Source: Solwaraspora sp. WMMD1047 (lineage in GTDB: Bacteria; Actinomycetota; Actinomycetes; Mycobacteriales; Micromonosporaceae). Taken from it: 64,000 nucleotides of DNA. Position numbers and translations under genes: made by a program. The notes under the pieces were generated by a model. The model saw nothing but the letters and a program-made list of their open reading frames with translations, was not told the DNA's origin and searched no databases. The stretch covers positions 3,576,501 to 3,640,500 of the forward strand of contig NZ_JARUBL010000001.1 of NCBI RefSeq assembly GCF_029626155.1, read 5' to 3'. Shown piece after piece: positions 58,647 through 64,000 of this stretch; within the stretch, counting starts at the first letter, position 1; each line of letters starts with the position of its first letter.

Positions 58647-59780
58647 ATGACCCATGACCCCCGACCGACCCGACGGCTTAACACGCTGGCAAGGCTCAAC
58701 ACGCTGGCCGGCCTTACCGGGCTGGTTACGCTTACCGCGCTGGCGACCCTGGCGCCGGTTCCGGCCGCCGGCGCCGCCCCGGCGCCGAGTCCGAGCCCAC
58801 CAGCCGCCGCCGGTACGGCCTTCACCTGGGCCGTGCAGCCGTCCGGCCCGGACGGTCCGACCGGCCGGAACTACTTCGTGTACGACCTGGCGCCCGGTGA
58901 CGAGATCACCGACCAGGTACGGATCAGCAACCTCGGCGACCAGCCGTTGACCTTCGCCGTGTACGGCACCGACGCGTTCACCACCGACGACGGGGCGTTC
59001 GCACTCCTGCCGGCCAGCCAGCCCGCCACGGACGTCGGATCCTGGATCAGCTTCGCCGAGGGGACCCACACGGTGGCTCCCGGACGGTGGGTGGACCTGG
59101 CGTTCCGAATCACCGTCCCCGACAACGCCACCCCCGGCGACCACGTCGGCGGGGTGATCGGCGCGGTGGCCCAGCCCGGGGCGGAGGCGCAGGGGCAGCG
59201 GGTCACCGTCGACCGGCGGGTGGCCGCCCGGGTCTACCTGCGGGTGGCCGGCGAGGTCCGGCCAGCGTTGGCGGTGACGTCGATGACCGTGTGGTACGAC
59301 AACCCCCTGAACCCGTTCGGCGGCGGGGACGCCACCGTCACCTACCGGCTGCACAACGCCGGTAACGTCCGGGTCGGCGGGACCGGCGCGGTGACGATCG
59401 CCGGTCCGTTCGGCTGGCGGCTGGCCCGGACCGACCGGGTCGACCTGCCCGAACTGCTGCCCGGCGGCACCTTCACCGTCACCGAGCGGGTCACCGGCGT
59501 CCCCCCGGCGCTACGGTTGACGGCCGAGGCGGACATCGCACCGACCACCATCGACACCGCCCTGCCACCGGTGATCAGGTCGGGAACCGCCTGGGCGCCG
59601 CCGTGGCTCCTCCTGGCGGGCCTCCTGGTGCTGACCGGAGTGGCCCTGCTGCGCCGCTGGCGGCGCCAGCGCCTCCCGCGTCCGGCCGGAACCGAGGACA
59701 CCGGAACCGAGGACACCGGAATCGAGGACACCGGCGCGGCTCGCGGCGCGCCGGTGCCGGCGCCGATCAGCGCCTCGTGA
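58647..59780 (+). CDS. WxL-interacting protein-like surface protein (DUF916-type)
   Basis: A 377-residue exported protein: signal peptide (about 1-43) with a repetitive LNTLARLNTLAGL start, a peptidoglycan-binding DUF916-like domain (about 55-185; NYFVYDLAPGDEITDQVRISNLGDQPLTFAVYGTDA is its hallmark region), a second beta domain (190-305), a transmembrane helix near 315-335 and a TEDTG-repeat cytoplasmic tail. WxL-interacting proteins anchor WxL partners to the wall; the partner is encoded just upstream. The stop overlaps the next gene's GTG (GTGA). The ATG follows GGAG. Confidence 0.83.
   Translation: MTHDPRPTRRLNTLARLNTLAGLTGLVTLTALATLAPVPAAGAAPAPSPSPPAAAGTAFTWAVQPSGPDGPTGRNYFVYDLAPGDEITDQVRISNLGDQPLTFAVYGTDAFTTDDGAFALLPASQPATDVGSWISFAEGTHTVAPGRWVDLAFRITVPDNATPGDHVGGVIGAVAQPGAEAQGQRVTVDRRVAARVYLRVAGEVRPALAVTSMTVWYDNPLNPFGGGDATVTYRLHNAGNVRVGGTGAVTIAGPFGWRLARTDRVDLPELLPGGTFTVTERVTGVPPALRLTAEADIAPTTIDTALPPVIRSGTAWAPPWLLLAGLLVLTGVALLRRWRRQRLPRPAGTEDTGTEDTGIEDTGAARGAPVPAPISAS
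59691..59735 (+). repeat. Three-copy 15-base repeat coding TEDTG units
   Basis: ACCGAGGACACCGGA occurs at 59691 and 59706, and a one-base variant at 59721, giving TEDTG-TEDTG-IEDTG in the cytoplasmic tail of the WxL-interacting-type protein. It lies in frame, so copy-number change would keep the reading frame. Confidence 0.85.
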
Positions 59781-60793
59781 ACCCGGTCCGGTCGGCCGCC
59801 TACCCGTCGCTGCTGGCGGTGCCGATCCTGGCCACGACGCTCGCGGCCGTGTCGCTCGCCGGGCCGTCGCCCGCCGCCCCGCTGGTCGCCGCCCCGTCGC
59901 CAGTCTCCCCGTCGCCCGCCGGCAACCAGATCACCGTGGCGGACGGGCTGGTCCGGGTGCGGGACCGGATCGTGGTCGGACTGGCGGGCTGGCCGGCCGG
60001 GACGGTCCAACTCGAACTCTGCGGCAACGCCGCCCGGCGGGGGGTGCGGGACTGCGCGGTGGCGGCCGCCGTGCACGTCTACGTCCCGCCGTCGGGCAGC
60101 GCCACCGTCCAGTTCACCGTCCCGGAGCCGCCGGTCGGCTGCCCCTGCGTGCTCCGCGCCAGCGCCGTCGGCGGTCCAGTGGCTGCCGCCGTACCGGTGC
60201 GGGTCTCCGGAATCACCGCGCCGCCGGCGGCCGAACCCGGCGTGCCGGCCGGACTGCGGATCGCCGAGCTGCGGATCGCCGGTCCCCGCGGCCGCGACCG
60301 ATTGACCGGCCTCTTCGGCCTGCCGACCCGGATCACTGTCGAACTGTCGGTACACAACGCGGGCGACACCGTTGTCGTGCCGGCGACCACCCTGCTCACC
60401 GGCCGCCCGGACCGGGTCACGACCATCGTCGGGCCACCCCGCCTCGGCGCGATCCCCGCCGGCGCGACCCGGACCTACCTGATCGACGTGCCGCTCGGCG
60501 CGCCCGCGGTCGGGCGCTACGCCGTACACGGTCAGGTCGGCCAGCCGGGCGCGGCCGGCGGCGGCCCCCGGACCGCGCCCGGCGGCGGACCCGGTGCGAA
60601 TGTCCCCGCCGGCACCGGCCGGACGGACACCGGCGCCGGATTCGCGGCGGAGACCTCGGTGTACCCGTGGGGGCTGCCGGCGCTGGCCGCGCTGCTGCTG
60701 CTGGCCCGACCGGCCGGGCGCGCGCTGCGCCGCCGGATCGGTTGGCGCCGGGTCGACTTTCGTCGACGCGAAATCTCAATCCGGCCACGGTGA
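59777..60793 (+). CDS. Exported membrane-anchored beta-domain protein of the WxL block
   Basis: A 338-residue protein: signal peptide (1-35), two beta-rich regions (VRDRIVVGLAGWPAGTVQLELCGNAA near 60, with paired cysteines; RITVELSVHNAGDTVVVPA near 185), a Gly/Pro linker and a transmembrane helix near 295-315 followed by a basic tail. I do not recognise a named family, but its place after the WxL partner and the GTGA coupling suggest it helps assemble or stabilise the surface complex. Four cysteines in the first domain could form two disulfides. Confidence 0.75.
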   Translation: MNPVRSAAYPSLLAVPILATTLAAVSLAGPSPAAPLVAAPSPVSPSPAGNQITVADGLVRVRDRIVVGLAGWPAGTVQLELCGNAARRGVRDCAVAAAVHVYVPPSGSATVQFTVPEPPVGCPCVLRASAVGGPVAAAVPVRVSGITAPPAAEPGVPAGLRIAELRIAGPRGRDRLTGLFGLPTRITVELSVHNAGDTVVVPATTLLTGRPDRVTTIVGPPRLGAIPAGATRTYLIDVPLGAPAVGRYAVHGQVGQPGAAGGGPRTAPGGGPGANVPAGTGRTDTGAGFAAETSVYPWGLPALAALLLLARPAGRALRRRIGWRRVDFRRREISIRPR

Positions 60794-60822
60794 CCGGCGG
60801 CCGGGCCGGGCAGACTGCCGGC

Positions 60823-61599
60823 ATGGAAACCGCGACGGATCCGACGACCCCGGCGTTGCGGATCGACGGTCTGCGCAAGGTCTTCGGCGAGACCGTCGCC
60901 GCCGACGCCGTGCGACTGGTCGTCCCGCGAGGATCAATGTTCGGCCTGGTCGGCCCGAACGGGGCCGGCAAGACCACCACCCTGTCGATGGCGGTCGGCC
61001 TGCTGCGCCCCGACGCCGGCACCGCCGAGGTGTTCGGCGTCGACGTCTGGGCCGAGCCGGCCCGGGCCAAGTCGCTGCTCGGGGTGCTGCCCGACGGCGT
61101 GCTGATGCCGGAACGGCTGACCGGCCGCGAGCTGCTGCACTACCTCGGCCTGCTGTGGCGGCTCGATCGGGACACGGTCACCGAACGCGCCCAGGAGTTG
61201 CTCGCCGTGCTCGAACTGACCGACGCGGAACGGACCCTGATCGTCGACTACTCCGCCGGGATGCGGAAGAAGATCGGGCTGGCCACCGCCCTGCTGCACG
61301 GCCCCCGGCTGCTGGTGCTGGACGAGCCGTTCGAGTCGGTGGACCCGATCTCCGCGGCGACCATCCGCAACATCCTGCGCCGCTTCGTCGGGGCCGGCGG
61401 GTCGGTGATCCTGTCCAGCCACGTGATGCCCCTGGTCGAGTCGATCTGCGACCACGTCGGCGTGATCGCCGCCGGCCGGGTGGTGGCGGCCGGCCCACTG
61501 GACGAGGTACGCGGGGAGCAGAGCCTGGAGGACGCGTTCGTCGGCATCGTCGGCGGGCGGTCCAGCGGGGACGAGGGGCTGGCATGGCTGGTGTCCTGA
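60823..61599 (+). CDS. ABC transporter ATP-binding protein
   Basis: A 258-residue ATPase of the drug/lipid exporter group. Walker A is GPNGAGKTTT near residue 46, the signature region is YSAGMRKKIGLATAL, Walker B is LLVLDEPFESVDP, and the switch histidine is in ILSSHVMPLVE. The YSxGMRKK form is common in ATPases paired with ABC-2-like permeases. The partner permease overlaps its 3' end by 16 bases. The solute is unknown; closeness to the surface-protein block may be chance. Confidence 0.87.
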   Translation: METATDPTTPALRIDGLRKVFGETVAADAVRLVVPRGSMFGLVGPNGAGKTTTLSMAVGLLRPDAGTAEVFGVDVWAEPARAKSLLGVLPDGVLMPERLTGRELLHYLGLLWRLDRDTVTERAQELLAVLELTDAERTLIVDYSAGMRKKIGLATALLHGPRLLVLDEPFESVDPISAATIRNILRRFVGAGGSVILSSHVMPLVESICDHVGVIAAGRVVAAGPLDEVRGEQSLEDAFVGIVGGRSSGDEGLAWLVS

Positions 61600-63155
61600 T
61601 CCGGATGAAGCTCGCCATCCTGCGCAACCAGATGACGGGCTGGCGGGCCTGGCGGATGGTCGGCGGAGGGCTGCTCGGTCTGCTCGCCGCGTTCGCGACG
61701 ATCTGGCTGGGCGCCATCGACCTGGGCGACCCGGACGCGTCGGCGGCCCTGCTGGCGCTGGTGCTGGCCGGCTGGACGGTGGGCTGGTTCCTCGGTCCGG
61801 TGCTGCTCGGCGGCAGCGACGAGACCCTGCGGCCGGAGTACTTCCGGACCATCCCGGTCACCGCCCGCGAACTCGCCACCGGGCTGCTGGCCAGCGCCTG
61901 CGTCGGGGTCCCGGCGGTGGTCACCGTGGTGGCGCTCGGTGCCCTGCTGCCGCTGGGCGTCCGGCTGGGCGCGGTGGCCCTCTTCGTGGCCGTACTCGCG
62001 GTGGTCGGGCATCTGCTGCTGATGCTGCTGCTGTCCCGGGTGACCGTCGGCCTGCTCGGCGCGGCGCTGCGTACCCGGCTCGGGATGGACCTGGTCCCGC
62101 TGTTGATCAGCATCCTGCTGGCGGTCGCCATCATCGGCGGCCTGCTGCTGCGCGAACCGGTCGCCGGCTACCTGGACCAGCTGACCGCCCGGCAGGCGCC
62201 GGACCTGCCCGGTTGGCTGCTGCTGCTCCCGTCCGGCTGGGGAGTGGCCGCGGTGGCCGCCGTCGAACGCCAGGACTGGCCGGTGGTGGTCGCCGGTCCG
62301 GCCGGGCTCGCCGCGCTCAACGCCGGGCTGCTCGGGCTCTGGGCGGTGCTGCTGCGCCGGCGGATGACCTCCCGGTCAGCCGCCGGGCGGCCGCGCGCCG
62401 GCCGGAACCGGGCCACCGGCATCCACCCGCTGGTGGCCACTCCCGTCGGCGCGGCGACGGTGCGGGCACTGCGGGGCTGGTCCCGCGACACCGGCATGCA
62501 CATCATCGTGGTCGCCACCGTCGGCATGGGCGTCATCTACGCGGTCGTCAGTGGGTTGGCCGGCTGGCCCTTCCTGTTGCCTTTCGCTGCGCTGCTGGCG
62601 CTGCTGGTAGCCGCCAACGAGTCGGCCAACCTCTTCGGCTTCGACGGCAGCGCGCTCTGGCACACCCTGGTCGTCGCCGACAGTGAACGCCCCGAGGTAC
62701 GGGGTCGCCAGCTCGCCTGGCTGGTGGTCTTCGTCCCGATCACCGTGGCGATCACCGTGGGCTGTCTGGCATTCACCGGCGCCGAGCTGGACGGGGTGCG
62801 GTCGTACGTGATCGCCCTGACGCCGGCGTTGCTCGGCGCGGGGTCCGGCCTGGTGGTGCTCTTCTCGGTCCTGGCGCCGTACCCGGTCGGCATGGACGGC
62901 CCGGTGGGTGGCTCCGGCAAGTCGCAGGCCGATCCGGTCCGGTACGCCCTGGTACCACTGATGGGTGTGGCCGCCGTACCGCCGGCCGCGACGGTCGCCC
63001 TGACCGGCGGGGCCGGCCCGGGCGGGATCTCCTGGCCGGGCCTGCTGGTCGGGATCGGCACCGGGCTGCTGGGCGGCTGGTTGGGCGGCCGGGCCGCCGC
63101 CGACCGGCTGCGCGAGCGCGGCCCGGAGCTGCTGGCCAAGCTCGCCGGCCCCTGA
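61584..63155 (+). CDS. ABC transporter permease, large multi-pass
   Basis: A 523-residue membrane protein with about twelve hydrophobic segments and no ATPase part. It has a cytoplasmic loop of charged residues near 255-280 and no family motif I can name beyond general ABC-2-type exporter permeases. The ATG at 61584 lies inside the ATPase gene (16-base overlap), a common coupling for exporter pairs. Together they probably move a lipid, peptide or drug outwards. Confidence 0.82.
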   Translation: MAGVLIRMKLAILRNQMTGWRAWRMVGGGLLGLLAAFATIWLGAIDLGDPDASAALLALVLAGWTVGWFLGPVLLGGSDETLRPEYFRTIPVTARELATGLLASACVGVPAVVTVVALGALLPLGVRLGAVALFVAVLAVVGHLLLMLLLSRVTVGLLGAALRTRLGMDLVPLLISILLAVAIIGGLLLREPVAGYLDQLTARQAPDLPGWLLLLPSGWGVAAVAAVERQDWPVVVAGPAGLAALNAGLLGLWAVLLRRRMTSRSAAGRPRAGRNRATGIHPLVATPVGAATVRALRGWSRDTGMHIIVVATVGMGVIYAVVSGLAGWPFLLPFAALLALLVAANESANLFGFDGSALWHTLVVADSERPEVRGRQLAWLVVFVPITVAITVGCLAFTGAELDGVRSYVIALTPALLGAGSGLVVLFSVLAPYPVGMDGPVGGSGKSQADPVRYALVPLMGVAAVPPAATVALTGGAGPGGISWPGLLVGIGTGLLGGWLGGRAAADRLRERGPELLAKLAGP

Positions 63156-63297
63156 CGGAACACCTCGCCGGCCGCGAACCGAACAGCTGGCCAGCCGCCC
63201 GCACATCGAACAGGTCGCCGGACCCGGCGGAAACTCCCGGGTCCGGCGATCGAACCTTCGCCGCCCGGCGGCCGTACCAATGCCGGGAGGCCATCTG

Positions 63298-64000
63298 ATG
63301 GCAATCGGTCGAAGGCTCGGCACGCTCGTGGCCACCGCGGCGGTCACCGCACTGTGCTGTCCCGTCGTCGGGTCCGGCCCGGCGAACGCGCACGGCGCGG
63401 CCACCGAACCGGTGAGCCGGGCGGCCGCCTGCGGCCCGGAGGGCGGCCGGGCGGCCGGGTCGGCGGCGTGCCGGGCGGCGGCCAGGGCCGGCATCGTGCG
63501 GGACGAGTGGGACAACATCCGAATCCCCGACGTGGCCGGCCGGGACCGCGCGGTCATCCCGGACGGCCGCCTGTGCAGCGCCGGGTTGGACCGCTACCGG
63601 GGCCTGGACCTGGCCCGCGCCGACTGGCCCTCGACCCGGCTCACCCCGGGCACCGCACACACCTTCGCCTACCGGACCACCATCGCGCACGAGGGCGAGT
63701 TCCGGTGGTACGTGACGGTTGACGGCTACAACCCGACCAGGCCGTTGACCTGGTCGGACCTGGAGCGTGAGCCGTTCCTGCGCGCCACCGACCCGCCGCT
63801 GCGCGACGGGGCGTACCGGATGGCCGGCCGGCTGCCCCGCGACAAGGTCGGCCGGCACGTGATCTACACCATCTGGCGAAACACGAGTACGCCCGACACC
63901 TACTACTCCTGTTCGGACGTCGTCTTCGCCGCCGCCGCGGAACCGACGGCCACGTCGGCCGCGCCCCCGGTGGGCTCCGCGGCGAGTACCGCCCCGAGCC
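63298..64000 (+). CDS. Lytic polysaccharide monooxygenase, AA10-like (partial, runs off the window)
   Basis: The first 234 codons of an open frame that has no stop before the window end. A signal peptide ends at ANA, leaving His32 as the mature N-terminal residue, which is essential for the copper histidine brace of LPMOs. HGAATEPVSRAAACG is the classic AA10 start. The block HVIYTIWRNTSTPDTYYSCSDVVF near residues 185-208 is the typical family end. A second brace histidine may be the one in TTIAHEGEF or in GRHVIYTIW. The Ala/Thr/Pro-rich run at the edge looks like a linker, so a further binding domain or anchor may follow. It should oxidise chitin or cellulose. Confidence 0.85.
   Translation, partial: MAIGRRLGTLVATAAVTALCCPVVGSGPANAHGAATEPVSRAAACGPEGGRAAGSAACRAAARAGIVRDEWDNIRIPDVAGRDRAVIPDGRLCSAGLDRYRGLDLARADWPSTRLTPGTAHTFAYRTTIAHEGEFRWYVTVDGYNPTRPLTWSDLEREPFLRATDPPLRDGAYRMAGRLPRDKVGRHVIYTIWRNTSTPDTYYSCSDVVFAAAAEPTATSAAPPVGSAASTAPS

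Noticed and set aside
1-64000. tRNA or rRNA genes
   Set aside because: I found no T-loop pattern with matching acceptor stem and no rRNA-like stretch by reading. A tRNA search program would be needed to exclude a divergent one.

Overview
The window is very GC-rich, densely packed actinomycete DNA. Several features point to a filamentous actinobacterium, most likely of the Micromonosporaceae. There are many GTG and TTG starts and many 4-base ATGA or GTGA gene overlaps. The gene families also fit: large ATP-binding LuxR regulators, DUF397 with XRE/DUF5753, MAB_1171c-like membrane proteins, and HtaA and WxL surface proteins. The family assignment is inference from gene content only. I see no rRNA, tRNA, CRISPR array, insertion sequence or prophage.

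Layout. 0.1-5.1 kb: a large LuxR regulator, a two-domain VOC protein and a serine hydrolase. 5.3-10.2 kb: a complete branched-chain-amino-acid-type ABC importer (two ATPases, two permeases, lipoprotein) behind a short perfect inverted repeat. 10.1-15.6 kb: a HemK-like methyltransferase, a TetR regulator coupled to an XRE-cupin regulator, an NCS1 nucleobase-type permease, a pterin dehydratase/VOC fusion and a small secreted protein. 15.8-21.8 kb: a divergent catabolic module, TetR-aldehyde dehydrogenase-alcohol dehydrogenase against SDR-acyl-CoA dehydrogenase-MaoC-SMR transporter, with a palindrome and direct repeats between. 22.0-27.8 kb: a cluster matching synthesis of the osmoprotectant N-acetylglutaminylglutamine amide (amidotransferase, GNAT/ATP-grasp synthetase, M42 peptidase) followed by a PLP enzyme. 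27.8-33.7 kb: a second large LuxR regulator, a small DUF6582-like protein, a membrane acyltransferase and an aldo/keto reductase.

33.7-44.8 kb is the most unusual stretch. A guanidine-I riboswitch precedes an operon for a ureohydrolase (probable guanidine hydrolase) and a three-gene ABC importer. On each side, in opposite orientations, lies a paralogous three-gene cassette: an XRE-like regulator, an HExxH (ImmA/IrrE-type) metalloprotease and a MAB_1171c-like multi-pass membrane protein. Each cassette sits beside a GGDEF protein; one GGDEF has a two-residue insertion inside its signature. The cassettes look like a protease-based signalling unit whose trigger is unknown.

45.1-46.4 kb holds a DUF397 / XRE-DUF5753 pair. 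46.5-60.8 kb is dominated by iron and heme. A heterodimeric ABC transporter has complementary degenerate ATPase sites and an IdeR/DmdR-type iron box. gnd follows, then a heme operon (surface protein, hmuT, hmuU, hmuV, heme oxygenase, DUF2470). The heme operon diverges, from a pair of iron boxes, from an HtaA-WxL surface protein with its WxL-interacting partner and a third surface protein. 60.8-63.2 kb is an ATPase/permease pair. The window ends inside an AA10-like lytic polysaccharide monooxygenase gene that runs off the right edge.
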